Shown: piece by piece, positions 24,575 to 33,428 of the stretch
Layout: each line of letters starts with the position of its first letter
Position numbering within the stretch: position 1 is the stretch's first letter
Source: Gammaproteobacteria bacterium
GTDB lineage: Bacteria > Pseudomonadota > Gammaproteobacteria > Steroidobacterales > Steroidobacteraceae
NCBI GenBank assembly: GCA_947452065.1
Contig: CANGBB010000004.1
Location: 124,001 to 188,000, forward strand
Reading direction: 5' to 3'
Length of the DNA: 64,000 nt
Notes under the pieces: generated by a model
Database searches by the model: none
Told to the model about the DNA's origin: nothing
What the model saw: the letters and a program-made list of their open reading frames with translations, nothing else
Program-made: the position numbers and the translations under genes

Positions 24575-26475
24575 ACGCGCCTCGCACTGAAAAACCCCTG
24601 CGCCGCATCGCACTGGTGGGCGTGCCGAACTGTGGCAAGACGGCACTTTTCAACCGCCTGACCGGGAGCCGCCAGAAGGTTGCGAATTACCCTGGCGTTA
24701 CAGTTGAGCGTAAAGAAGGCCATATTGTATCGCCAGAGTTACGACGAAAATATATCGTCGTTGACCTGCCCGGCAGCTACAGCCTGCTGCCGACCACACT
24801 GGATGAGGCCATCACAAGGGATGCGTTGCGCGGCCGGCTGCGCGGCGAGGCCCAGCCGGACCTGCTGGTCTGCGTCGTCGACGCCACCAATCTGCAGCTC
24901 TCGCTGCGGCTCCTGCTTGAGGTGCGCGAGCTTGGACTGCCGCTGGTGGTTGCGCTCAACATGAGCGACCTCGCCGCCAAGCGCGGCTTCACACTGGACC
25001 GCGAACGCCTGGCGGCCGAACTGGGCCTGACCGTGATCGAGACCGTCGCGGTTCGTTCCGGCGGCGAGTTGGAGTTGGTGCGGGCCATCGAGGCGCTGGA
25101 TTTCCCCGCTCGCGAGCCGTCCCCGGTATTCAGTCCACCGGCGCCGTCCGCCCGGTCCGATGAGGCGGTGGTCGAAGGCCTGCAGCGTGAGTCGCGCCGG
25201 ATACTGGCAGCGGCTGGCTATTCGGTTCCGGCTCGCGCGCCTGGTCTTGAGCGGCTCGATGCCATCGTCCTGCACCCTTTCATTGGACCTCTTCTGCTGG
25301 CTCTGGTGCTGTTCCTGATGTTTCAGGCCGTGTTCAGCTGGGCGCAGGCGCCGATGGGCTGGATCAGTACCGGCATCGACGTTCTGGGCCAGTGGGTCGG
25401 AACGGTCATGACCGAGGGGCCGCTGCGCAGCCTATTGGTAGATGGTGTTCTTGCCGGCGCCGGAACCGTGCTCGTGTTCCTGCCGCAGATTCTGATCCTG
25501 TTTGCCTTCATTCTGGCGCTCGAGGACAGCGGCTACCTGCCGCGCGCCGCCTTCCTGCTCGATCGGCTGATGGGCGGCATCGGGCTGTCGGGGCGCTCGT
25601 TCATTCCGCTGCTGTCGTCGTTTGCCTGCGCCATCCCCGGCATCATGGCCACGCGTACCATCCCCAATTGGCGCGACCGCATCACCACCATCATGCTCGC
25701 GCCGCTGATGACCTGCTCGGCGCGTCTGCCCGTCTATGCGCTGCTGATTGCGGCCTTCATTCCCGATCGTGCCGCCGGTCCGTTCAACCTGCGCGGCCTG
25801 GTGCTCTTCGGTCTGTATCTGACGGGCGTGCTCGGTGCCGTGCTCGTCGCGCTGGCAGTAAAGTTGGTGCGCAGCCGGTCGGCCTATCACCCCTTGCTGA
25901 TGGAGCTGCCCGAATATCATTGGCCTAACCTGCACAGCCTTGCGCTGGGCCTGTGGGAGCGCACCCGCGTGTTCATGGGTCGTGTGGGCTCGATCATTCT
26001 GGCGCTGATGGTGGTGCTCTGGTTTCTCGCCAGTTTCCCGGCCCCGCCGCCCAACGCTCCCGGCCCCGCCATTCAATACAGCTACGCCGGCCTGATCGGT
26101 GGCTGGCTGGAATATGTGTTCGCGCCGCTGGGCTTCAACTGGCAGATCTCGGTGGCGCTGGTGCCGGGGTTGGCCGCGCGTGAGGTGGCAGTGGGTGCGC
26201 TGGCAACGGTGTACGCGCTGTCAGCGGGCGGCGGTGACCTCCACACAGAACTGGCATCGATGATCGGCACTCAATGGAGCCTGGCCACTGCGCTCTCGCT
26301 TTTGGTCTGGTACATCTTCGCACCGCAGTGCATTTCAACGCTGGCCACCGTGCGGCGTGAGACCCACCACTGGCGCTATCCGCTCATCATGGCCAGCTAT
26401 CTCTTCGCGCTGGCGTGGCTGGCGTCCTTTCTGACGTATCGCTTGGCCCTGGCACTGGGTGCGGGCTCGCCATGA
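24571..26475 (+). CDS. feoB: Ferrous iron transporter FeoB
   Basis: 634 aa, shorter than the 773 of E. coli but typical of compact FeoB. The N-terminal GTPase has G1 GVPNCGKT (17-24), G2/G3 regions including DLPG (65-68) and the guanine-specificity motif NMSD. The membrane part has two gate-type repeats with GCxxP-like features (LLSSFACAIPGIMATRT, VPGLAAREV) and about eight helices. It imports Fe2+ across the inner membrane under GTP control. Middle gene of a Fur-controlled operon. Confidence 0.96.
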   Translation: MNAPRTEKPLRRIALVGVPNCGKTALFNRLTGSRQKVANYPGVTVERKEGHIVSPELRRKYIVVDLPGSYSLLPTTLDEAITRDALRGRLRGEAQPDLLVCVVDATNLQLSLRLLLEVRELGLPLVVALNMSDLAAKRGFTLDRERLAAELGLTVIETVAVRSGGELELVRAIEALDFPAREPSPVFSPPAPSARSDEAVVEGLQRESRRILAAAGYSVPARAPGLERLDAIVLHPFIGPLLLALVLFLMFQAVFSWAQAPMGWISTGIDVLGQWVGTVMTEGPLRSLLVDGVLAGAGTVLVFLPQILILFAFILALEDSGYLPRAAFLLDRLMGGIGLSGRSFIPLLSSFACAIPGIMATRTIPNWRDRITTIMLAPLMTCSARLPVYALLIAAFIPDRAAGPFNLRGLVLFGLYLTGVLGAVLVALAVKLVRSRSAYHPLLMELPEYHWPNLHSLALGLWERTRVFMGRVGSIILALMVVLWFLASFPAPPPNAPGPAIQYSYAGLIGGWLEYVFAPLGFNWQISVALVPGLAAREVAVGALATVYALSAGGGDLHTELASMIGTQWSLATALSLLVWYIFAPQCISTLATVRRETHHWRYPLIMASYLFALAWLASFLTYRLALALGAGSP

Positions 26476-26642
26476 GTGTGCAGGAAGGAGTGGTGGCGCT
26501 TCTGGTGCTGATCGCCGCGCTCTACTCGGCCTGGCGTCTCGCGCCGGCGCAGCTGCGTGCATGGCTTCGACGTTTACTCGGGCTGCGACCACCCGCCAGC
26601 AAGGCTGGCAACTGCGCCGAGTGTCGAGAGCGCGGGCACTGA
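26472..26642 (+). CDS. Small membrane protein in FeoC position
   Basis: 56 aa. ATG overlaps the feoB stop (ATGA). One transmembrane helix at residues 6-22 is followed by an Arg-rich stretch and a C-terminal Cys-x2-Cys (NCAECRERG). Small CxxC proteins in this place are common after feoB in proteobacteria and differ from the winged-helix FeoC of E. coli. An iron-sensing or FeoB-assembly role is plausible but inferred from position alone. Confidence 0.7.
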   Translation: MSVQEGVVALLVLIAALYSAWRLAPAQLRAWLRRLLGLRPPASKAGNCAECRERGH

Positions 26643-26695
26643 CGTCCGCACTGATGCGCAGGTCCGTCGTCGGCTGGCGCACAAATCCTTAACCC

Positions 26696-26727
26696 AAAAA
26701 AAAGAGGCGGCCCCGACGGGCCGCCTC
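26696..26727 (-). terminator. Rho-independent terminator of the TonB receptor gene
   Basis: A 10-bp stem GAGGCGGCCC/GGGCCGCCTC (26704-26713 and 26718-26727) with a CGAC loop is flanked on its left by eight A's. On the minus strand this is a strong GC hairpin followed by eight U's. It lies 34 bases past the receptor's stop and also insulates it from the feo operon. Confidence 0.92.
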
Positions 26728-26761
26728 CTGATACTGATCAGGCTTTGATCAGATCGATCGC

Positions 26762-29700
26762 TTAGTACAGCGTGGCATTGATACCGACGCGGACAGAACG
26801 GCCAATGATGTTGGACGTTGCCCAAGCCGGGTTGAAGTACATGCCAGTGCTGTTGCCATAGGCTGAGCCCGGATCCACGGGAGCCTGAATGCCCAGGGCA
26901 TTCATGACATCCACATAGACCGTGACCTTGTCTGTGGCCTTGTAGCGGGCATTCAGGTCGAAGTTCACCACCTGCGGCGAGCGGCACTTGGACGGGATGG
27001 AGGTGCCCACATAAGCGGGAGCGCCCACGCCGTTCAGAGAGTTGTTCACGCAGTCGCCATAGGTGGCGCCCTGGTCAACCTGCGCCTCATCCATGCTGCT
27101 GGTGTAGTACCAGGTGCCGGTGACGCTGAGCTTGTCCCAGGCGAACGTGTTCTGCCAAGAGCCGCGCAGCTTCGGCGCGCCCGAGCAGGACGTCCAGTCG
27201 CACGGGCTCAGGGAGCCTGCGTACTCTTCCGTGGTGCCGTCAGCCTGAAGGAGCTTGAAGCTCAGCAGGTAGGAGGCGTCCAACGAACTGGTCCACTTGA
27301 TGCCATTCCAGAGCCCGCGCGAGTAGTTCAGACCGAAGTCCAAGCCCGAAACCTGCTCGCTGTTGGCGTTCTTGTAGGAGTAGTTGAGGAACTGCGCGAT
27401 AGGCAGAGCCGTCGGGTAAGCCGGGTCCACGACGGCCGGCGTGACGGTGATGCCAGGCGTCGTGACGACGCCGTTGTTACGGTAGTACTCATCCAGAGCC
27501 GCCGTCTGTTCGGCGCCCGAGACTGAGCCCACCAGATCGTTGACCCGGATGTTCCAGTAGTCCAGCGTCATGTTGAAGTTGTCTTTCGGTTCCCAGACGG
27601 CGCCCAGGGTGAACGACCGTGACTTCTCCGGGTTCAGAGCCGGGTTGCCGGTGGCAACCTTGCCCAAGGAGTAAGCGCTCGTTGCGTAGGTGTTGTTGCC
27701 GTGAGAGGCGCACCAGGCGGCGTAGGTCGTGCAGTTGACGGTCGCTGACACGAATCCGGCGAACGGCAGGCCGTAGGCTTCGTTGAAGCTCGGGATACGG
27801 AAGCCCTTGGAATACGTGCCGCGCACCAGCAGGTCTTCCATGGCCTTGTACTTAACACCGAACTTCGGCGAGAAGTTCTTCTGGCCGGTGTTGTACTTGT
27901 CGTAGCGGCCCGACAGGTTGGTCTCGAGACCCTTCAGGAAGGGAGCCGAGAGTTCGAAGCTGCCGGACGACACTTCACGGGCGCCGACGGCGCCGACAGC
28001 GTTGATGCTGACAAAGCGGGTGAACGGTGCGGTGACGTTATCCGGGTTCGCGCTCGGGTTCGAGATGGATTCCTTGCGGAAAGCCAGACCAACAGCGGCC
28101 TGCAGCGGACCGCCCGGCAGCGTCAGCACATCCTTGCTCAGGAAGGCCTGACCCTGACCAACTCTGGAAATGGAGTTGTTGATCTTGTCCGGGGCAATGT
28201 AATTGCGGATCGCCTCGCTGTTCAGCGAGGGATTGACGAAGTTGTAAGCACCCGTCGCAATGACATTGGCAACCCGCTGCGGGATCAGATAGTTCTTGTA
28301 GGTCTGCTTGAGCTTGATCTGCGCAAACGTCAGGTCGGCGTTATAGCGCCAGCCATCACCCACCTCGCCAGAGAGGCCGGCAACGCCACGCAAGCTACGA
28401 GCGTCTGACTGATAGTTGGTCGGACGATCATAGTTTGAGCGCAGCAGGGCGGTCTGACCGTTGCTGGCAAAGGGGTTGTTCGGGTTCAGACGAGCAAACT
28501 GCGGGGTGCCCGCCGCAGCTGTGGTGCTGCAACCGGAGAAGGTTGGAGCGCCCGTCGTGGTGCCGAAAGTTGCCGCGCCGGCGTCGCAGACATAAACCGG
28601 CAGAACCACCGGCGACATGGCCACAGCGCGCGGGGATGTGGTTGAAGACTGGAAGGAGATCGGCGCACGCGGAGCGTTGGAGACAACATCATAGAAGTTG
28701 CCGGTCATGTAGAACTCGCTGTGCGAGCCGACCTTCGCGGTGAACTTGGCAAACGCGCCCGAACGAGTGACGCCGGGAGTCAGGATGGAAAACTGCTTGC
28801 GCGGATCCTGGCTGCACTGGCTGCTGGCCCAAGTGGGTCCCGTGTAGAGCGAGCCAGCAACGCTGGGATTTTGAGTTGCAGTCAGCGTGACCGGCGTAAG
28901 GCCCGGAAGGAGATTGCAACCAGCTGAGGCATTGAGCAGTTGATACGCACCAACACGAGATGTGCCGGTCGTGCCGCCACCCGGAGCCACCAGCGGGATG
29001 GTGGTGATGGTGCTTGCGCTCATCGTGCCATTTGAGTTGGCACCAAAGGCGGCGTAGTTGCCGAGGCAGTTTCCGGCCTCATCGCAGACGCCGGTTTTGT
29101 CTGAGCTGTTAAACGGATAGCTGCGATCACGCGCCCAGATGGGGTCGGTGTTCTGGTACTCCAGAGCGCCGTAGAAGTTGTAGCCATCATCTTTCAGTGA
29201 GCCTTTGCCCCACAGAACGTCGGCGCGGCGCTCGGTGCCGCCCTTGATGGTGCCCAAACCGGAAGCGTTGAGACGCAGCCCTGTGAACTCCTTCTTGGTG
29301 ATGACGTTGACCACGCCGGCAATGGCGTCCGCACCGTAGGTGGAGGACGCGCCGTCGCGCAACACTTCGATCCGATCCAGAACCGCATCAGGGACCGTAT
29401 TCAGGTCCACGAAGTTACGGTGGCCGTCGTCAGCCAGCGGATAGGGGGCCATACGCAGGCCGTCGAAGATGGTCAGCGTCGACTGCACGGTCAGACCGCG
29501 CAGCGAAACCGCATTGGCACCGTTGGCGAAGTTGCTGCCGGTGTTCCAGCCCTGCGTCATCGCGCCGGCGCCGTTTGCAGACAGACGCTGCAGGCCTTCG
29601 GCAACGGTGTTGATGCCACGGAGCTCGAGGTCTTCAGCCGTCAGGACGGACACCGGTGAAGGCGTCTCGGCATCGGTGCGCCGCAGGATGGAGCCTGTGA

Positions 29701-29830
29701 CGACGATTTCCTGCAGTTCATCAGCGTTAGGCCCAGGAGCGGCTGCTACAGCGGGCAGGCTCGCATAACAGGCTGCCGTAGCGAGCGCTGCCACGGCTGC
29801 ATGGCGCAGTTGCGGTTTAGTACGTTTCAT
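26762..29830 (-). CDS. TonB-dependent outer-membrane receptor
   Basis: 1022 aa. Signal peptide to about residue 30, then a TonB-box-like EIVVTG (41-46). The plug domain contains VSVLTAEDLELRGI, LTIFDGLRMAPYP and IEVLRDGASSTYGADAIAGVVN. A long barrel of about 850 residues ends GINATLY. The plug style and length are those of receptors abundant in xanthomonads and relatives, which often take up carbohydrates or other large nutrients. No ligand can be inferred: the flanking feo and DUF192 genes are not a usage cluster. Stand-alone gene with its own terminator; the long AT-rich leader suggests individual regulation. Confidence 0.92.
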   Translation of the reverse strand: MKRTKPQLRHAAVAALATAACYASLPAVAAAPGPNADELQEIVVTGSILRRTDAETPSPVSVLTAEDLELRGINTVAEGLQRLSANGAGAMTQGWNTGSNFANGANAVSLRGLTVQSTLTIFDGLRMAPYPLADDGHRNFVDLNTVPDAVLDRIEVLRDGASSTYGADAIAGVVNVITKKEFTGLRLNASGLGTIKGGTERRADVLWGKGSLKDDGYNFYGALEYQNTDPIWARDRSYPFNSSDKTGVCDEAGNCLGNYAAFGANSNGTMSASTITTIPLVAPGGGTTGTSRVGAYQLLNASAGCNLLPGLTPVTLTATQNPSVAGSLYTGPTWASSQCSQDPRKQFSILTPGVTRSGAFAKFTAKVGSHSEFYMTGNFYDVVSNAPRAPISFQSSTTSPRAVAMSPVVLPVYVCDAGAATFGTTTGAPTFSGCSTTAAAGTPQFARLNPNNPFASNGQTALLRSNYDRPTNYQSDARSLRGVAGLSGEVGDGWRYNADLTFAQIKLKQTYKNYLIPQRVANVIATGAYNFVNPSLNSEAIRNYIAPDKINNSISRVGQGQAFLSKDVLTLPGGPLQAAVGLAFRKESISNPSANPDNVTAPFTRFVSINAVGAVGAREVSSGSFELSAPFLKGLETNLSGRYDKYNTGQKNFSPKFGVKYKAMEDLLVRGTYSKGFRIPSFNEAYGLPFAGFVSATVNCTTYAAWCASHGNNTYATSAYSLGKVATGNPALNPEKSRSFTLGAVWEPKDNFNMTLDYWNIRVNDLVGSVSGAEQTAALDEYYRNNGVVTTPGITVTPAVVDPAYPTALPIAQFLNYSYKNANSEQVSGLDFGLNYSRGLWNGIKWTSSLDASYLLSFKLLQADGTTEEYAGSLSPCDWTSCSGAPKLRGSWQNTFAWDKLSVTGTWYYTSSMDEAQVDQGATYGDCVNNSLNGVGAPAYVGTSIPSKCRSPQVVNFDLNARYKATDKVTVYVDVMNALGIQAPVDPGSAYGNSTGMYFNPAWATSNIIGRSVRVGINATLY

Positions 29831-30153
29831 TATTTGTTAACCCCAGTTGATAAGGACGCGTCAATCAAATTGAAGAAACTCGTCTCTCTTGACTTGTCTA
29901 CACAATGCCGCTGGATTGAGCACAGAGCCTCCCCGCAGCAGGCATTCGTGCTACAACATTAATATCTTTATGCGCTACAGCACAATCTTTTCAGATTGAT
30001 GACGTTTTGGCCGCATGAGATGTTGTTTTTTTACAACAATAAGATTTCGCTGCGATGCGGAAAGAGCCGTGCCCGTTCGGCTCGGTAGCGCACTTAAATG
30101 GTGCGATGCAGCCTTGCCCCCAACGATTTCAGGGCGCCGTGAGGGGTGTGCGG
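29831..30153 (-). promoter_or_regulatory. Leader and promoter region of the TonB receptor
   Basis: No gene is seen in these 323 bases. The part nearest the receptor (about 29831-30050) is AT-rich for this genome and must carry its promoter. Read on the minus strand, a loose TTGTGC/TATTAA pair lies at about 29961-29987, with substandard spacing. A dyad TGTTGT-N6-ACAACA lies near 30021-30038. It could be an operator, or a weak terminator for the DUF192 gene that ends at 30154. Confidence 0.4.
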
Positions 30154-30660
30154 CTACCGGCTGAAAGTGGCGTGGACCACGGTGTCGCCGACCACGATTC
30201 CGCGGGCGGCCGCCTGACCACCGCCAATCTCCAGGACCCCCTTCACCGGCTTGTCGCAGCTGATGAAGTCCAGTGACTGAGGAACCGCCTTCGCGCGCAC
30301 GCACACGATGCGACCACGCGCGTCGATAAACAGCATGTCCAGAGGAATGAGGGTGTTTTTCATCCACATCGTCATGATTTGCGGCGTTGGCAGCGGGAAC
30401 AGCATGCCTTCATTGGCGGGCAGAGCACGGACGAACATCAGTCCCTGCTCCTGCTGAGCATCAGTCTGCGCCAGATAGACATTCAGCCAGTGCCGACCGC
30501 CAGCGGTGCGAATTTCGAGGGTCGAGCGCGCGAATCCCTCCAGACTCGGCGGCGCATCGGCCTGAGCGGTGGCGACGAACACGCCGGCCAAAAGGAATAC
30601 ACAGGCCCAAGCAGTGCGGGCGACTGAGAGAAGCTTTTGAAGGTGCCGAACGGCAGACAT
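30154..30660 (-). CDS. DUF192 exported protein
   Basis: 168 aa. Signal peptide up to about residue 35 (ATAQA). The DUF192 core is plain: VYLAQTDAQQEQGLMFV, GMLFPLP, MWMKNTLIPLDMLFID and VLEIGGGQAAARGI. Members are small periplasmic or cell-surface beta-rich proteins with no established activity. Stand-alone; the promoter probably shares the 187-base region with the divergent glgP. Confidence 0.88.
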   Translation of the reverse strand: MSAVRHLQKLLSVARTAWACVFLLAGVFVATAQADAPPSLEGFARSTLEIRTAGGRHWLNVYLAQTDAQQEQGLMFVRALPANEGMLFPLPTPQIMTMWMKNTLIPLDMLFIDARGRIVCVRAKAVPQSLDFISCDKPVKGVLEIGGGQAAARGIVVGDTVVHATFSR

Positions 30661-30847
30661 GTACGGACTCCGGGTCGTTTAGCGCAATAGCGGCCGACTC
30701 AATACAGTGGCATTGGGTGTATTAGAGCAGTCTGCCCGCGATGCGTCAGTGCCGGCAAGGCGTCCACCCTGCCGCGAGCTGGCATGCGTCATGCAAGCAC
30801 TCTGCTGCTAGACTCGATTTCGTTCACCGTCAGTGGAATTCGCACCT

Positions 30848-33415
30848 ATGCCGCAACTGCTTGAAGTTACCTCCGCGGTCCCGGCTGCGTTGCACCGGTT
30901 GCCGGAGCTCGCTGCGAATCTGTTCTTTTCGTGGCACCGGCCGTCTCGGGCGCTGTTTGAGGATCTGGACCCGGAGCTCTGGGAGCAGGTGAATGGCAAT
31001 CCTCGCCTGATGCTCCGATGTGTGGATCAGGAGCATCTGGATCGGGCGGCCAGCCACCCCGAATATCTGGAGCGCTACCATCGGGTACTGCGGGAGTTTG
31101 ACGGGTATCTGGGGGCCTCGGCCCCGCATCTGGATCAGCCGCTGGTGGCCTACTTCTGCGCCGAGTACGGCTTCCACGAAAGCTTTCCAATCTATTCCGG
31201 TGGCCTGGGCATTCTCGCCGGCGACTATTGCAAGGCGGTCAGTGACGAGCGGCTGAATTTCGTTGCCGTGGGCCTGATGTACCGACAGGGCTATTTCATC
31301 CAGTCGGTGGACAGTGACGGTGCGCAGCACGCGCTGTATTCGGAGACGGATCCGCGGGTGTTGCCGGTGGAACGCGTGCTCCGCGCCGACGGGTCCTGGC
31401 TGCAGGTGATGGTGCCGATCGGTGAGCATGAGTTGCGTGCCCGTGTGTGGCGCGCCGATGTTGGCCGCGTGGCGGTTTATCTGCTGGATACCAACTGCCC
31501 GGAGAATGGGCCCTCGGATCGCGACATCACGCATCGCCTCTATGGTGGCGATGAGTCAGTCCGGATCCGTCAGGAGATCGTGCTGGGTATCGGTGGTGTG
31601 CGGATGCTGCGCGCGCTGAATCTGGCGCCGGCGGTGTGGCATATCAATGAAGGACATGCCGCGTTCCTTATTTTGGAGTTGATGCGCGAGGGCATGCAGC
31701 GAGGTCTGCCTTTCGATGCGGCGCTGGAAGCGGCCGCAGCGCAGTGCGTATTCACCACGCATACGCCGGTGGCGGCCGGACATGATGTGTTCAACGAAGA
31801 GCTATTTCGCTCTTGTTTCGGACTGTTCGCGCGCAGCATGAATGTGGAGCCTGAACAACTGCTGCAGCTGGCCCGTGCGCAGTCGCATGATGGCTTCAAC
31901 ATGACGCAGCTGGCGCTCAACGGCGCGCGCCGCATCAACGGTGTGAGCCGCATTCACGGCGGCGTGTCGCAGCAGCTCTGCGCACATCATTGGCCGGCGG
32001 TGCCGCCGGCAGAAAATCCGGTGGGCTATATCACCAACGGTGTACATGTCCCCACATTCTTGGCGCAGACATGGGTGAGCTTTTTAGACACTCATCTGGG
32101 GCCGGAATGGCGCGAGCGACTCAGTGACGCGCCGTACTGGCATGCGCTGGAGGCGACGCCCGACGAGCTTTTCTGGGATGTGGCTCAGGATACCAAGTCG
32201 CGCATGATGCTCGGTGTGCGGGAACGGTTGCAGCGTGAATATGCGCGCAAGGGACTGAGCACCGCGCAGCTTCGGCAGGTGACTCGGCTACTGGATCCAG
32301 AGCGCCCTGATGTGCTGACATTCGGTTTCGCGCGGCGCTTCGCTACCTACAAGCGCGCGGCGCTCTTGTTGCGCGACCGCGATCGGCTGCGCAACCTCAT
32401 CCATCGCTCTGATCGTCCGGTGATGTTCATCTTCGCCGGTAAGGCGCATCCGGCTGATCATCCGGGTCAGGAAGTGCTGCGCGAGATCAAGCAGATGATG
32501 CTGCAGCAGGAGTTTGCCGGTCACGTGCTGTTCCTCGAGGACTACGACATGCAGCTGGCACGCTGGCTGGTGTCGGGCGTGGATGTGTGGCTCAACAATC
32601 CGATCGCGCCGCTGGAGGCCAGCGGTACATCGGGCATCAAGGCGGCGGTCAACGGGCGCCTGAATCTCAGTGTGCTCGATGGCTGGTGGGCAGAGGCCTG
32701 GGACGGCACCAACGGCTGGGGCATTCCGGGCGCGCAGGTGCAGGATCCGGCGCGACGCGATGCGTTGGACAGCGAGTTGATCCTCGATGTGCTTGAGCAG
32801 GAAGTGGTCCCACTTTATTACCGACGCAACGCGAAGGGACTTTCGCCGGAGTGGATTCAGCGCTGCAAGCGCGCGATGACCACCGTGATCCCGCAGTTCA
32901 ACATGCGCCGCGTGGTGCAGGACTATGCGCGCAACATGTATCGACCGGCAGCATCGTCGTCCTCGATCATGACGGCGGATGGTGGCCGTGCAGCGCTGGA
33001 GTTGGCGCAATGGAAATCGAGAGTGCGTCGCTCGTGGGGCGGCACATCACTGCGGCGGCTGTCGCTGCCGGTCAGTGAGTTGTCACGTTCTGGCCGGTTG
33101 CAGATGCGCGTCGCCGCTGCGCTCAACGGCATGGAGCCGCAGGATGTGCGCGTGGAGTTTCTGGCGCGTCGGCAGTTGCCGCGCGTCAGTGATGAATTGC
33201 CGCCGCTGGCCTCGGTGCCTGGCGCTTCACCTGGCGAGCCTTGGGCAGAGACATTGCGTCCCACCGGTGAGGTGGACAGTGACGGCTCGTATGTCTTCGC
33301 TCTCGATGCCTCGCCACCCACGTCGGGTCAGTACGAGGTGGAGGTGAGGCTGCGGCCGCACCACGCATTGCTGGCGCATCCAATGGAACTGGGGCTGGCT
33401 CGACGGCTGGACTGA
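30848..33415 (+). CDS. glgP: Alpha-glucan (glycogen) phosphorylase, GT35, DUF3417 type
   Basis: 855 aa from ATG 30848; a GTG five codons upstream is possible, and no strong ribosome site decides. The N-terminal DUF3417 region (LPELAANLFFSWHRPSRALFEDL) marks the actinobacterial/thermophile-like subtype rather than the E. coli form. The phosphorylase core has GGLGILAGDYCK, TFGFARRFATYKRA and the pyridoxal-phosphate lysine, which I place at Lys598 in EASGTSGIKAAVNG. It releases glucose-1-phosphate from glycogen. Faces glgB with 13 bases between stops. Confidence 0.93.
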   Translation: MPQLLEVTSAVPAALHRLPELAANLFFSWHRPSRALFEDLDPELWEQVNGNPRLMLRCVDQEHLDRAASHPEYLERYHRVLREFDGYLGASAPHLDQPLVAYFCAEYGFHESFPIYSGGLGILAGDYCKAVSDERLNFVAVGLMYRQGYFIQSVDSDGAQHALYSETDPRVLPVERVLRADGSWLQVMVPIGEHELRARVWRADVGRVAVYLLDTNCPENGPSDRDITHRLYGGDESVRIRQEIVLGIGGVRMLRALNLAPAVWHINEGHAAFLILELMREGMQRGLPFDAALEAAAAQCVFTTHTPVAAGHDVFNEELFRSCFGLFARSMNVEPEQLLQLARAQSHDGFNMTQLALNGARRINGVSRIHGGVSQQLCAHHWPAVPPAENPVGYITNGVHVPTFLAQTWVSFLDTHLGPEWRERLSDAPYWHALEATPDELFWDVAQDTKSRMMLGVRERLQREYARKGLSTAQLRQVTRLLDPERPDVLTFGFARRFATYKRAALLLRDRDRLRNLIHRSDRPVMFIFAGKAHPADHPGQEVLREIKQMMLQQEFAGHVLFLEDYDMQLARWLVSGVDVWLNNPIAPLEASGTSGIKAAVNGRLNLSVLDGWWAEAWDGTNGWGIPGAQVQDPARRDALDSELILDVLEQEVVPLYYRRNAKGLSPEWIQRCKRAMTTVIPQFNMRRVVQDYARNMYRPAASSSSIMTADGGRAALELAQWKSRVRRSWGGTSLRRLSLPVSELSRSGRLQMRVAAALNGMEPQDVRVEFLARRQLPRVSDELPPLASVPGASPGEPWAETLRPTGEVDSDGSYVFALDASPPTSGQYEVEVRLRPHHALLAHPMELGLARRLD

Positions 33416-33428
33416 TGCGTCGCTCCGC

